Assembly (NCBI RefSeq): GCF_002849595.1
Contig: NZ_NRQR01000026.1
Location: forward strand, 124,001 to 188,000
Direction: 5' to 3'
DNA: 64,000 nt
Source of the DNA: Luteimonas rhizosphaerae
Lineage (GTDB): Bacteria > Pseudomonadota > Gammaproteobacteria > Xanthomonadales > Xanthomonadaceae
Each line of letters starts with the position of its first letter. The stretch's first letter is position 1. Shown one piece after another: positions 1-9,849 of this stretch. A program made the translations under genes and the position numbers. The notes beneath the pieces were generated by a model. It had not been told where the DNA came from. It worked only from the letters and a program-made list of their open reading frames with translations, and searched no databases.

Positions 1-611
1 TTCGTCGATGAGCTGGTCGAGCAGCATCCATTGCGCCGCGCGCGATTCGCCGCTCTGCGCCGCGCCCGCCGCGCCCAGCGCGAGATGCAGCACCTTCGGC
101 CCGGCCGGATCGACGCTGCCGTCGAGCCGCATCACCGCGCCCTGGCCGCCGATGATCGAACTCGCGCTGCCCGCCGACAGCAGGGTGAAGCCGATGCCCT
201 CGACGGTCGCGACCGGCAGCACGATCGAGTCCGGGTTGTAGGCCTGGGTCACGTCGAACTCGGGGCGCACCGCCATGTCGCTGGCTTCGCCGAGCGTCAG
301 GCGGTCGTCGCGCGTGCCGCTTTCGCCCGAGACTTCCTCGATGCCGATGCCGGTCACGCCGCCGAACAGCGTCGGCGTCAGCGGCCGACCCGCGGCGTCG
401 ACGCTCTGCACGCCGTCGGCCGCCAGCCCGCGCCCGATCGCGGCGATGCGGCCGCCGCGCACCAGCACGTCGGTGCCTTCTAGCGTGCCCTGCGCGGTCG
501 CGGTGTGCACGGTCGCGTTGCGGATCAGCAGGTCCTGCGCGGACACCGCCACGCTCGCGCAGGCGGCGACGCCGGCGAGCAGCAGGCGCGCGAGGCGCGC
601 ATCCCGGCGGT

Positions 612-615
<4 letters not shown>
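1..615 (-). CDS. Amidohydrolase-family secreted protein, partial (C-terminus outside window)
   Basis: Only the first 205 residues are present. A hydrophobic N-terminus ending near VSAQ looks like a signal peptide, so export is likely. It is followed by the beta-sandwich lead of amidohydrolases (LLIRNATVHTAT, then DVLVRGGRIAAIGRG). Where active members carry the HxH metal motif this protein reads LTPTLFGGVTGIG, with no histidine pair, so it may be a degenerate or non-metal member. Its ATG overlaps the TGA of the upstream amidohydrolase gene (ATGA), giving a two-gene operon of related proteins. Family placement is fairly sure; the substrate is unknown. Confidence 0.75.
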
Positions 616-1988
<1,373 letters not shown>

Positions 1989-2110
1989 CGACGACTCCCC
2001 GGGAACATGAAGAAACGCGTCGAGTGTACCTGCCGCGCCCAGGCGCGGACCGGCGCGCGGCGGCCTCCGTGACAGAATGCGTGCACCACACGAGAAGGAC
2101 GCGAGCGACG

Positions 2111-2887
2111 ATGAAGGAGAAGGAGCAGATCGTCGAGAACTGGCTGCCGCGCTACACCGGCGTGCCGCTCGACCGGTTCGGCGAACACATCCTGCTGACC
2201 AACTTCGGCGGCTATCTCGGCCACTTCAGCCGCCTGACCGGCGCCGAGGTCGTCGGCCTCGACCGGCCGATGCCGAGTGCGACGGTCGACGGCATCACGA
2301 TGATCAACTTCGGCATGGGCAGCCCCAATGCCGCGACGATGATGGACCTGCTGTCGGCGATCGGCCCGAAGGCGGTGCTGTTCCTCGGCAAGTGCGGCGG
2401 GCTCAAGCGCAAGAACCAGCTCGGCGATCTGGTGCTGCCGATCGCGGCGATCCGCGGCGAGGGCACGTCGAACGACTACCTGTTGCCGGAAGTGCCCGCG
2501 CTGCCGGCGTTCGCGTTGCAGCGGGCGGTGTCAACGATGATCCGCGACCTCGGCCACGACTACTGGACCGGCACCGTCTACACGACCAACCGCCGGGTCT
2601 GGGAACACGACGAGGCCTTCAAGGACCGGCTGCGGCAGATGCGCTGCATGGGCGTGGACATGGAGACCGCGACGATCTTCGCCGCCGGCTTCGCCAACCG
2701 CATTCCAGCCGGCGCGCTGCTGCTGGTCAGCGACCAGCCGATGATTCCCGAAGGCGTCAAGACCGAGGCCTCCGACGCGCGCGTCAGCGCCGAGTTCGTC
2801 GAGCGCCACATCACCATCGGCATCGAGGCGCTGAAGCTGATCCGCCGCCACGGCAAGTCGGTGCGGCACCTGCGCTTCGACGAATAG
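2111..2887 (+). CDS. amn: AMP nucleosidase
   Basis: 258 residues of the nucleoside-phosphorylase fold. AMP nucleosidase cleaves AMP to adenine and ribose 5-phosphate in the cytoplasm and tunes the adenylate pool. Visible signatures are NFGMGSPNAATMMDLL, the LFLGKCGGL loop, and the late MGVDMETATIF segment that contacts the ribose in this superfamily. It is much shorter than the E. coli enzyme (about 480 residues) and matches the short form found in other proteobacteria. The ATG at 2111 follows an AGAAGGA ribosome site; the frame stays open far upstream but with no conserved sequence. It is convergent with the lipoprotein gene downstream. Confidence 0.9.
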   Translation: MKEKEQIVENWLPRYTGVPLDRFGEHILLTNFGGYLGHFSRLTGAEVVGLDRPMPSATVDGITMINFGMGSPNAATMMDLLSAIGPKAVLFLGKCGGLKRKNQLGDLVLPIAAIRGEGTSNDYLLPEVPALPAFALQRAVSTMIRDLGHDYWTGTVYTTNRRVWEHDEAFKDRLRQMRCMGVDMETATIFAAGFANRIPAGALLLVSDQPMIPEGVKTEASDARVSAEFVERHITIGIEALKLIRRHGKSVRHLRFDE

Positions 2888-2926
2888 GCGCGCGGCGCAA
2901 TCAGCGGCAACCTGATCGTCTGCGAC

Positions 2927-3048
2927 CTGTAAGAGACGCGTTCGCGCGCGACAGGATTCGCAGAGATGCCGAGCGCCTGTGCGTGTCCGACGTGCGCGTG
3001 GACGCACGGCCGGTGAGGGCCTGTCGCGCGCGAGCGCGCTCCTACAGG
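2927..3048. repeat. Inverted pair of REP-like palindromes
   Basis: Two copies of a 27-29 bp element with core GTAGGAGCGCGCTTGCGCGC lie head to head: a degenerate plus-oriented copy at 2927-2955 and an inverted copy at 3021-3048. The same element recurs at 6266, 28363, 28405 and 29932, always between genes. This looks like a REP/BIME arrangement; function is not shown by the sequence. Confidence 0.7.
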
Positions 3049-3087
3049 CGCGTGTGCCGCGAAAGAGATGCGAGGGCGGACCAACGA

Positions 3088-3114
3088 AGAAGCCCGGCAG
3101 GCGCCGGGCTTTTC
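3088..3114. terminator. Bidirectional intrinsic terminator between convergent genes
   Basis: An 8-bp perfect stem, AGCCCGGC / GCCGGGCT, with a 4-nt loop (3091-3110). It is followed by T residues on the plus strand and by TTCTT on the minus strand. It lies between the ends of amn (plus) and the lipoprotein gene (minus), as expected for a shared terminator. Confidence 0.75.
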
Positions 3115-3135
3115 CTGTGACACGGACCGTGCGGA

Positions 3136-3555
3136 TCAGTTCGCCGCGGCGGGGCGCTTGACCGCGTAGATCAGCTTGTCGTCCCAGGCCTGGACCAGGT
3201 CCGTGCGGGCGATCTCGATCTGCTCGCTGTCGTCGAACTCGATGTTCGCCATGTCGCCGGCGATGTCCTGGCGGGAGACGGCCTGCTCGCCCGACGCGGC
3301 GTTCTCGGTGATGACGACGACGTTGGCCTCGTCGACCGCGGTGACGCGCATCAGGCCGTAGGCCGGCGCGAGGTCCTTGCCGCTTTCGTCGGTGAAGCCG
3401 TAATCCGAAAACTCGCTGAGCTGCGCCGCGTAGAGATCGCCGACCACCGGCGCTTCCAGCAGGGTGCGGTCCTCGGGACCGGCCTTGCAGCCGGCGACCG
3501 CCAGCGTGGCGAACAGCGCGAGGACGGGAAGCAGACGGGTCGTGCGACGCAGCAT
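3136..3555 (-). CDS. Small lipoprotein of unknown function
   Basis: 139 residues. The N-terminus MLRRTTRLLPVLALF leads to a lipobox LAVAGC, so it is a predicted lipoprotein. The rest is acidic with no recognisable catalytic motif. The longer open frame upstream lacks any signal sequence at its start, whereas the ATG at 3555 places the lipobox correctly and is preceded by a good minus-strand -10 (3593-3598). It is convergent with amn and divergent from the DUF924 gene. No family is recognised. Confidence 0.8.
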   Translation of the reverse strand: MLRRTTRLLPVLALFATLAVAGCKAGPEDRTLLEAPVVGDLYAAQLSEFSDYGFTDESGKDLAPAYGLMRVTAVDEANVVVITENAASGEQAVSRQDIAGDMANIEFDDSEQIEIARTDLVQAWDDKLIYAVKRPAAAN

Positions 3556-3592
3556 GGCGATCTCCGGGAGGCGGGCAGGAAGGCAGCGCGCG

Positions 3593-3598
3593 AGTATA
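3593..3598 (-). promoter_or_regulatory. Predicted -10 box for the lipoprotein gene
   Basis: On the minus strand the sequence reads TATACT, one mismatch from the sigma70 -10, about 38 bases upstream of the lipoprotein ATG. No convincing -35 could be picked out. Confidence 0.4.
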
Positions 3599-3673
3599 GC
3601 GCCGGCGATCGGGCGCGATGCCGTGGCGGCGGGCGCGGTGACGCTCGCGACGTGGCGCCGGTATCCTCGCGGC

Positions 3674-4216
3674 ATGGACACCATCACCGCACACGATGTC
3701 ATCGGTTTCTGGCGCGACGCCGGCCCGCAGAAATGGTTCAACGGCGGCGACGCCTTCGATCGCGCCTGCGACGTGCGCCTGCGCGATGCGCACTTCGCCG
3801 CCGCGCGCCGGGAGCTCGATGCCTGGCGCGACACGCCGGATGGCGCGGTCGCGTTGCTGATCCTGCTGGACCAGATTCCGCGCAACATCTTCCGCGACAC
3901 CGCGCATGCGTTCGCGACCGATGCGCTGGCGTTGCTGCACGCGCGCGATGTCGTCGATGCGGGACGCGATCGCGAGGTCGATGCCGACCTGCGCGCCTTC
4001 GTCTACCTGCCCTTCGAACATGCGGAATCGATGGACGACCAACACCGCGCGGTCGCGCTGTTCGAGGCGCTGGGCAATACGGAATACAGCCAGTACGCGC
4101 AGGCGCATCTCGATGTCATCGCGCGGTTCGGCCGCTTCCCCCACCGCAACCGCGCGCTGGGCCGTCGCAGCAGCGTCGAGGAGCAGGACTGGCTCGATGC
4201 GGGCGGCGGGTTCTAG
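3674..4216 (+). CDS. DUF924-family protein
   Basis: 180 residues, all-helical, matching the DUF924 family: N-terminal VIGFWRDAGPQKWFN, central LILLDQIPRNIFRDT and FVYLPFEHAESM, and C-terminal FGRFPHRN. The family is widespread and its biochemical role is not established; its fold is TPR-like. The ATG at 3674 begins directly at the conserved domain and is only six bases downstream of TATCCT, so the mRNA may be leaderless. It is divergent from the lipoprotein gene. Confidence 0.85.
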   Translation: MDTITAHDVIGFWRDAGPQKWFNGGDAFDRACDVRLRDAHFAAARRELDAWRDTPDGAVALLILLDQIPRNIFRDTAHAFATDALALLHARDVVDAGRDREVDADLRAFVYLPFEHAESMDDQHRAVALFEALGNTEYSQYAQAHLDVIARFGRFPHRNRALGRRSSVEEQDWLDAGGGF

Positions 4217-4326
4217 GCCGTCCATCGCCGGCAGGCGCGTGCGCCACCGGGGGAGCGCATCGATGCGCCGTGTCGCCGGGCCGCCCGCTCGAAAGCGCGC
4301 CGCGCGGCATCGCCTGCCGATGGCCC

Positions 4327-4354
4327 AAAAAAAAAGGAGACCCGAGGGCCTCCT
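4327..4354 (-). terminator. Intrinsic terminator of the glutaredoxin-fusion gene
   Basis: Read on the minus strand, an AGGAG..CC / GG..CTCCT stem (4335-4354) with one mismatch and a 4-nt loop is followed by nine T residues (the A run at 4327-4335). It lies about 25 bases past the stop codon of the fusion gene at 4379. Confidence 0.8.
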
Positions 4355-4378
4355 TCTTCATGCGCGACGGGCCGTGGC

Positions 4379-5308
4379 TCAGTACGTCGGCACGCCGCCG
4401 TCGACGCTGTCGCTCCACGCGGCGATGCCGCCGGTGACGTTGAACACGCGGGTGAAGCCTTCGTTGCGGAAATGCTCGGCGGCCTGCTGGCTGCGCACGC
4501 CGGTGTGGCACAGGAACGCCAGCGGCGTGTCCTTGGGCAGCGCCTGCAGGCGCTGCATGCCGTCGCCGTCGAGCACCTCGAACGGGCGCGCGACCGATGC
4601 GATGGCGCGCTCGTCCGGCGGGCGCACGTCGACCAGGGTCAGCGTGCCGGCCGCGAGCTGGTCGTCGGCATCGGCGGGGCTCATCTCCTGCACCGGCTTC
4701 GGCGCGTTGGGGTTGTCGATGACCAGGCCGCGACCGCGGATGTCGTCGGCGAAGTCGATCGTCAGGCCGTCCGCGCGGCGTGCGCCGGCGAGGTCGAACT
4801 GCACCGGCACGCCGTCGGCGTCGGCGATGACGGCGTTCGCATTGCGCGGCGCCAGTTGCAGGCGGGTGCGGAAGTTGCGGTCGATGTCGATCTGCAGCAC
4901 GTAGTCGCCACCGGCATCGGCGACGGCCTTGGCGATCGTCTCGCGCGCGGCCGCGGTGATCGTGATCGACGGCGGCGTGCGGTCGGGCGCCTGCAGGCCG
5001 AATACGGTGTGCAGCTCGCCGCTGCCCGACATCTGCTCGATGATGTCGCTGCCGCCGAGCAGTTCGCCGTCGACGTACAGCTGCGGGATCGTCGGCCAGT
5101 CGCCGTAGGCCTTGATGCCTTCGCGGATCTCGCCGTCCTCGAGCACGTTGACGGTCGCGTAGTCGACGCCCAGCGCATCGAGCGCGGACACGGCCTTGGC
5201 CGAGAAGCCGCACTGCGGCGTCGCCGGCGAGCCCTTCATGAACAGCACGGCGCGGTTGCCCTGCAACAGGGTGTCGATGCGGGTGCGGAGAGCGGGATCG
5301 AGGGACAT
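4379..5308 (-). CDS. Monothiol glutaredoxin - A-type-like domain - rhodanese fusion
   Basis: 309 residues in three parts. Residues 1-105 are a Grx4-type monothiol glutaredoxin with active-site CGFS (Cys33), KGSP upstream, and WPTIPQLYV and GGSDII for glutathione binding; these proteins carry Fe-S clusters. Residues about 110-200 resemble a HesB/IscA A-type carrier (SITITAAARETI, then DNPNAP) but contain no cysteine, so this domain cannot bind a cluster in the usual way. Residues about 205-309 are a rhodanese domain with active-site Cys267 in CHTGVRS. A role in Fe-S or sulfur trafficking is inferred. The start at 5308 is where the glutaredoxin fold begins; the open frame continues upstream without homology. 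Confidence 0.88.
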   Translation of the reverse strand: MSLDPALRTRIDTLLQGNRAVLFMKGSPATPQCGFSAKAVSALDALGVDYATVNVLEDGEIREGIKAYGDWPTIPQLYVDGELLGGSDIIEQMSGSGELHTVFGLQAPDRTPPSITITAAARETIAKAVADAGGDYVLQIDIDRNFRTRLQLAPRNANAVIADADGVPVQFDLAGARRADGLTIDFADDIRGRGLVIDNPNAPKPVQEMSPADADDQLAAGTLTLVDVRPPDERAIASVARPFEVLDGDGMQRLQALPKDTPLAFLCHTGVRSQQAAEHFRNEGFTRVFNVTGGIAAWSDSVDGGVPTY

Positions 5309-5423
5309 GGCAGCGGTTCCGGTGTGCGGGCAGTCCGACATGGTAACGCGGCGCCCCGGATGCAAGCCCGGGCGCGCCCGCAACGCTGCGGTGCGGGTGG
5401 CGCCGGATGGCATCATGCGCGGC

Positions 5424-6206
5424 ATGTCGCCGCACCGTCCGCCCCGTCATCCGCAGCTGTGGCTGCCCCTGCTGCTGCTCTCCCAGGTCGCGGTCGCGCT
5501 GGTCTGGTGGCGGCTGGGCGGGGCGATCGGCCTGCCGTTGCTGCTGGCCAGCCATGCGCTGTGCCTGTGGGGCGTGCTGGCGCCGTCGGCGCGGCTCTAC
5601 GGCCCGGTGCTGACGCGGCTGCCCGGCGACGCGCCCGAGGTCTGGCTGACCATCGACGACGGCCCCTCGGACGACACCCCGGCGCTGCTCGACCTGCTGG
5701 ATGCGCACGAGGCCAAGGCGACGTTCTTCCTCGTCGGCGCGCGTGCGCAGGCGCGGCCCGGCCTGGTGCGCGAGATCCTGCGGCGCGGCCATGGCATCGG
5801 CAACCACAGCCAGACCCATCCGCAGGCGCTGTTCTGGGCGCTCGGTCCGCGGCGCATGCGCCGCGAGATCCTCGACTGCCAGCGCGCGCTGACCGGCATC
5901 GCCGGCGTCGCGCCGCGCTGGTTCCGCTCGGTCGTCGGCCACACCAATCCCTTCGTGCACGCGCCGCTGCGCGATGCGGGGCTCGCCCGGGTCGGCTGGA
6001 GCGCGCGTGGTTTCGACGCGGTCGAGCCTGATGTCGACAAGGTCGTCGCCCGGATCGCCGCCGACCTGGCGCCCGGTGCGATCGTGCTGCTGCACGAGGG
6101 CGCGACGCACGGACGCAATGTCGAGATGGTCGACGGCGTGCTGCAGCGGATGCGCGCGGCGGGATTGCGCGGGGTCGTTCCGGAGAGGGAACGCGGCGCG
6201 GGCTGA
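5424..6206 (+). CDS. Polysaccharide deacetylase (NodB homology) membrane protein
   Basis: 260 residues. Two N-terminal hydrophobic segments (residues 11-28 and 33-50) anchor it in the inner membrane. The carbohydrate esterase 4 motifs are clear: LTIDDGPSDDTP with the catalytic Asp pair, GNHSQTHPQ with the metal-binding H-x3-H, and a late IVLLHEG. Such enzymes remove N-acetyl groups from glycans; the substrate here is unknown. Two other ATGs lie 9 and 17 bases upstream (only the first of them in frame); 5424 was chosen because the membrane segment follows directly. Confidence 0.85.
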   Translation: MSPHRPPRHPQLWLPLLLLSQVAVALVWWRLGGAIGLPLLLASHALCLWGVLAPSARLYGPVLTRLPGDAPEVWLTIDDGPSDDTPALLDLLDAHEAKATFFLVGARAQARPGLVREILRRGHGIGNHSQTHPQALFWALGPRRMRREILDCQRALTGIAGVAPRWFRSVVGHTNPFVHAPLRDAGLARVGWSARGFDAVEPDVDKVVARIAADLAPGAIVLLHEGATHGRNVEMVDGVLQRMRAAGLRGVVPERERGAG

Positions 6207-6265
6207 GGTGCCACAGGGGGCGGGGCGACGACGCGTCGCCGCGATGGTCAGTTGCGACAGAACTG

Positions 6266-6294
6266 CTTGTGCGGGAGCGCGCTTGCGCGCGACA
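6266..6294 (+). repeat. REP-like palindrome, single copy
   Basis: The core GGGAGCGCGCTTGCGCGCGACAG matches the 3021 and 29932 elements. It sits in a 244-bp gap between convergent genes that holds no recognisable gene. Confidence 0.65.
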
Positions 6295-6450
6295 GAAGGC
6301 CGATCTCGAATCCCGACACATTCGCTGTGCGACAGCACTTGCAGGGCGCCAAACGCATCGCGCGCAAGCCCGCGCCTGCAGGCGTGGGCGGATTCCGCAG
6401 GTACCCAATGCGATGCACAGGGGCGAACGGACCTCAGCCCCGCACGCCGC

Positions 6451-6990
6451 TCAACCCGTGCGCAACCACGCCAGCACGGCCTGCACGTCGTCGGCTTCCA
6501 GCAGCAGTTCGGCGATCGCGTGCTGGCCGGTCGCGGCGGCGGTCGCGGCCAGTGCGGCGGTGCACAGCGCCTCGTTCCAGTCCGGCGATGCCACCAGGCC
6601 GGCGAGCAGCGGCAGTCGCGACAGTGCGGTGACGTAACCCTCGACGACGGCGTCGGGCACCTCGACCGCCTGCGCCGCGCGCGCGAGCTCGATGCTGGCC
6701 GGCAGCACGAAATGGCTCAGCGCGGCGCGCTCGGGCGCGGCGGCCAGCGCGTCGACGATGTGCGGCACCGCCGCGAACGACGCGCTGTGGATCGTGCCCT
6801 CCTGGCACAGCGCCAGCCACAGCGACTGCCACGGTTCGCTCTGCCAGTGGTCTTCCGGCGGCGCGGTGTCGAGCTGGGCGAGCAGTGCGGGGATCGCGCG
6901 CGCATCGCCCTGCGCGCACTGCAGCGTGGTCCAGGCCGGGTCGTCGAGGGCGAGCAGCGGCGCGTCGGGCGCGGCGTGGAGCGTGGTCAC
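6451..6990 (-). CDS. Helical repeat-like protein of unknown function
   Basis: 179 residues, alanine- and leucine-rich, with repeated helix pairs (ALVHIV-like, LPLLAGLV) that suggest a HEAT-like fold; no catalytic motif is seen. It starts at GTG 6990, overlapping the TGA of the upstream methyltransferase gene (GTGA), so it is translationally coupled to it. It is last in a four-gene minus-strand operon (aminotransferase, SGNH hydrolase, methyltransferase, this gene). Function not recognised. Confidence 0.65.
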   Translation of the reverse strand: MTTLHAAPDAPLLALDDPAWTTLQCAQGDARAIPALLAQLDTAPPEDHWQSEPWQSLWLALCQEGTIHSASFAAVPHIVDALAAAPERAALSHFVLPASIELARAAQAVEVPDAVVEGYVTALSRLPLLAGLVASPDWNEALCTAALAATAAATGQHAIAELLLEADDVQAVLAWLRTG

Positions 6991-7694
6991 GCGCGCGTGC
7001 CGACGATCAGCCAGTTGTTGAACGGCGTGTCCCCGTACAGCGGCCGGATCGTCGTCGCCAGGCCCGCGCCTTCGAGCTGCGCACGCAGGCCGTCGGCGGT
7101 GGGATAGCACTTCGCGCGTTCCTGCATCCAGCCGACGAGGTTCGCCAGCCGGTCGGTCACGCGCGTGGTGCGGCTGCGCGAGGAGTCGTCGGCCAGGCCG
7201 CTGCGGATCACCAGCCGCGCACCGGGCGTCAGCATCGCGATCACCGTGTCGAGCAGCGCCCGCTGCTTGTCGTGCGAGAGGTACTGCAGCACGTCGAGGA
7301 TCGCGACGCTGCCCTGGTGGTCGGGCGAGCCGTTGGCGAGATCGACGACGTCGAAGCGCGTGCCGCGCAGACCGCTGCGCGCGGCGACCTCGCGCCCGCG
7401 TTTGATCTTCGCCGCGTCGATGTCGACGCCGTAATACGCCAGCCGCTGGCCGTCGGCCTGCAGCGCGTGCGCCAGCAGGCCCAGGCCGCACCCCAGGTCG
7501 AGCACCGGCGCCGAGGTCGGTCGCAGGGCGTCGAGCACGCCCGGGTACAGCGGGTCTGTGCGCAGCTTGGTCAGCGTGTAGTAGTAGTCGTAGCGGTTGC
7601 CCAGCGGATGCGTCGGCAGGAACGCGCGGGCGATGCCGCGGGCGGCGTCGCGATCGAACGGAGCGGTGGGCGGCGCGGTCGTGGTCGAATTCAT
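6987..7694 (-). CDS. Class I SAM-dependent methyltransferase
   Basis: 235 residues. The SAM-binding motif I is VLDLGCGLGLLAHAL, motif II is YYGVDIDAAKI, and a later AILDVLQYLSHD fits motif IV. The substrate is not evident. Its start (ATG 7694) overlaps the stop of the SGNH hydrolase gene (ATGA), and its end overlaps the GTG of the next gene, so three genes are chained by 4-bp overlaps. Confidence 0.85.
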   Translation of the reverse strand: MNSTTTAPPTAPFDRDAARGIARAFLPTHPLGNRYDYYYTLTKLRTDPLYPGVLDALRPTSAPVLDLGCGLGLLAHALQADGQRLAYYGVDIDAAKIKRGREVAARSGLRGTRFDVVDLANGSPDHQGSVAILDVLQYLSHDKQRALLDTVIAMLTPGARLVIRSGLADDSSRSRTTRVTDRLANLVGWMQERAKCYPTADGLRAQLEGAGLATTIRPLYGDTPFNNWLIVGTRA

Positions 7695-8305
7695 GGGCGC
7701 GACAATAAGCCGCGCACGACCGGCAGCGCCAGCCGCGTCCATTGCGCATACAGCGCGGCCGACGGGTGCAGGCCGTCGTCGGCGAGCATCTCGACCTCGC
7801 CGCCGCGCGCGCGGCTGACCGGTGCGATGTCGACGAAGGCCACGCCGTGCGCGGCGCAGATCGCCGCGGCCGCCGCGTTGTAGGCGTCGAGTTCTGCCGC
7901 GATCGACGCGATGTCGCGCCCCGAGTGCGCGCCGAACGGGGTCACGCCCCAGTCGGGAATCGCGAGCACGAACACCCGCGACGCAGTGCCGCCGGCGAAG
8001 CCGATCGCGCGCTGCAGCAGCGCGGTGAACGCCGGGGCGTACGCCGCGACGTCGCGGCCGCGGTACTGGTCGTTCACGCCGATCAGCAGGCTGACGAGCG
8101 CATAGGGGCCGCGTGGCGCGGCGGCGTCGATCGCCGCGTCGAGTTCGTCGGTGGTCCAGCCGGTCGTCGCGATGATCTCGGGCCCGTCGAGCGCGAGGCC
8201 CGCATCGCGCAACGCGTCCGCCAGCCGGACCGGCCAGCGGTCCTCGGGCGCGACGCCTTCGCCGATCGTGTAGCTGTCGCCGAGCGCGAGGTACGCCGCC
8301 GTCAT
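7691..8305 (-). CDS. SGNH/GDSL-family hydrolase
   Basis: 204 residues. The block I nucleophile is in ALGDSYTIGEG (GDSY), block III is IGVNDQYRG with the oxyanion Asn, and block V DGLHPS supplies the catalytic Asp/His pair. No signal peptide is seen, so it is probably cytoplasmic. Members are esterases or acyl hydrolases; the substrate is unknown. It is coupled by ATGA overlaps to the aminotransferase upstream and the methyltransferase downstream. Confidence 0.87.
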   Translation of the reverse strand: MTAAYLALGDSYTIGEGVAPEDRWPVRLADALRDAGLALDGPEIIATTGWTTDELDAAIDAAAPRGPYALVSLLIGVNDQYRGRDVAAYAPAFTALLQRAIGFAGGTASRVFVLAIPDWGVTPFGAHSGRDIASIAAELDAYNAAAAAICAAHGVAFVDIAPVSRARGGEVEMLADDGLHPSAALYAQWTRLALPVVRGLLSRP

Positions 8306-9573
8306 CGCGCCGCGCGCGCCTGGCGCGTGGCGAGCGGCACGACCTTGCCCGTCGCTTCGACGTGGCGGTCGAGCACGCGCTCGATGCGCGCGAACACGTC
8401 GCGCAGCTGCTCGGGCGGCGGCAGCAGCGTCACCCGGAACCGGTTGCGGTAGGGCACGTTGAAGCTGTTGCCGGGCACCACCAGCACGCCTTCGGATTCC
8501 ATCAGCTCGAGTGCGAACGCGTGATCGTCGAAGCCGGTGGCGAATTCCGCGGCGACGCCGGGGAAGGCGTACAGCGCGCCGCCCGGCGCATCGAGTTCGA
8601 GGTAACGGCTGGCCGCGCAGGCCTCGATGACCGCGCGCCGCGCCTCGTACAGGCGACCGCCGGGCTGGCACAGCGGGGTGATCGTGTCGGCACCGGTCAG
8701 TGCGGCCTCGATCGCGAACTGACCGGGCACGTTGGCGCACAGCCGCAACGCGCCGAGCAGGTCCATCGCGTTGCGGAACTCGTGGCTGCGCGCGGGATCG
8801 CCCGACAGCACCGCCCAGCCCACGCGCCAGCCGCAGGCGCGATGCACCTTCGACAGGCCGCCGAACGACACGCAGGGCACGTCGCCGGCGAGCGGCGCGA
8901 TCGGCTCGAACGCCGCGCCGTCGTAGACGATGCTGTCGTAGATCTCGTCGCACAGCAGCAGCAGATCGTGCTTGGCGGCGATCGCGACGATGCGCTCGAG
9001 CAGCGCACGCGGATACACCGCGCCGGTCGGGTTGTTCGGGTTGATCAGCACGATGGCGCGCGTGCGCGGCGACACCAGCGCCTCGAGCGCGTCGGGATCC
9101 GGCAGGAAGCCATTCTCGGCCTTGCACTGGTAGAACACCGGGCGGCCGTCGTTGAGGATCGTCGCCGCCGACCACAGCGGGTAGTCGGGCGAGGGCACCA
9201 GCACTTCGTCGCCGGGATTGAGCAGCGCGCGCAGCGAGATGTCGATCAGTTCGCTGACACCGTTGCCGACGAACACGCGTTCGGGCGTGACGTGCGGCGT
9301 GCCGCGTGCGGCGTGGTGCGCGGCGATCGCCTCGCGCGCGACCGGCAGGCCCTGCTGGTGGGTATAGGGGTCGGTGTCGTGGATGTGGTCGGCGATCGCG
9401 CGCTGCAGATGCTCCGGCGCGCGGAAGCCGAACGCGCCGGGATTGCCGATGTTGAGCTTGATCAGCGAGCGCCCCTGCGCCTCGAGTTCGCGTGCGCGCC
9501 GGGCGAGTTCGCCGCGGATCTCGTAGCGCACTTCGGTCAGGCGTTCGCGGGTCTTCAGGGTCGGGGCGGACAT
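8302..9573 (-). CDS. PLP-dependent class I aminotransferase (AlaA/AlaC-like)
   Basis: 423 residues. Fold type I signatures include INPNNPTGAVYP, CDEIYDSIVYDG and the lysine loop SFGGLSKVHRACGWRVGW, where the Lys forms the internal aldimine. This loop and the N-terminal YEIRGELARRARELE are typical of alanine-synthesising transaminases such as AlaA, so transfer between alanine or valine and 2-oxo acids is the best guess. The N-terminal ATG at 9573 gives the usual family length. It is first in the four-gene minus operon. Confidence 0.87.
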   Translation of the reverse strand: MSAPTLKTRERLTEVRYEIRGELARRARELEAQGRSLIKLNIGNPGAFGFRAPEHLQRAIADHIHDTDPYTHQQGLPVAREAIAAHHAARGTPHVTPERVFVGNGVSELIDISLRALLNPGDEVLVPSPDYPLWSAATILNDGRPVFYQCKAENGFLPDPDALEALVSPRTRAIVLINPNNPTGAVYPRALLERIVAIAAKHDLLLLCDEIYDSIVYDGAAFEPIAPLAGDVPCVSFGGLSKVHRACGWRVGWAVLSGDPARSHEFRNAMDLLGALRLCANVPGQFAIEAALTGADTITPLCQPGGRLYEARRAVIEACAASRYLELDAPGGALYAFPGVAAEFATGFDDHAFALELMESEGVLVVPGNSFNVPYRNRFRVTLLPPPEQLRDVFARIERVLDRHVEATGKVVPLATRQARAAR

Positions 9574-9786
9574 GGCGGGAAACAGCGGCGGAAGTGCGCC
9601 GGATGCTAGCGGAAAAGCCCGCCGCCCGTGGGTTGGGCCGACGAATGGCGGGCGGTCGATCCGTGCCGACGGGCGACGCGACGATCCGGCGCCTGGCGTC
9701 CCGATGCGGCGTGGGCGTCGCACGACCGCGCGCCGCCGCGGAACACGACCGCCGGCGCGCCGATACCGGCCCGCCGGCCCAGGGCC

Positions 9787-9792
9787 TAGAAT
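9787..9792 (+). promoter_or_regulatory. Predicted -10 box just ahead of the rsgA leader ATG
   Basis: TAGAAT at 9787-9792 lies six bases before the ATG at 9799. If used, transcription would start at or next to that ATG and the mRNA would be leaderless. No good -35 is visible. Confidence 0.4.
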
Positions 9793-9798
9793 CCGCGC

Positions 9799-9849
9799 AT
9801 GACCATCGCTTCGTCCCTCGTTTCCGCCACCGCCAGCGGCGCCACTTGA
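9799..9849 (+). CDS. 16-codon leader frame, or frameshifted N-terminus of rsgA
   Basis: The ATG at 9799 opens a frame of 16 codons (MTIASSLVSATASGAT) whose TGA overlaps a TTG in the rsgA frame (TTGA at 9846-9849). It has no ribosome site but follows a -10 box by six bases. Either it is a short coupled leader peptide, or it is the true N-terminus of RsgA and one base is missing near 9845. A single added base would fuse it smoothly to the RsgA frame. Confidence 0.45.
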   Translation: MTIASSLVSATASGAT

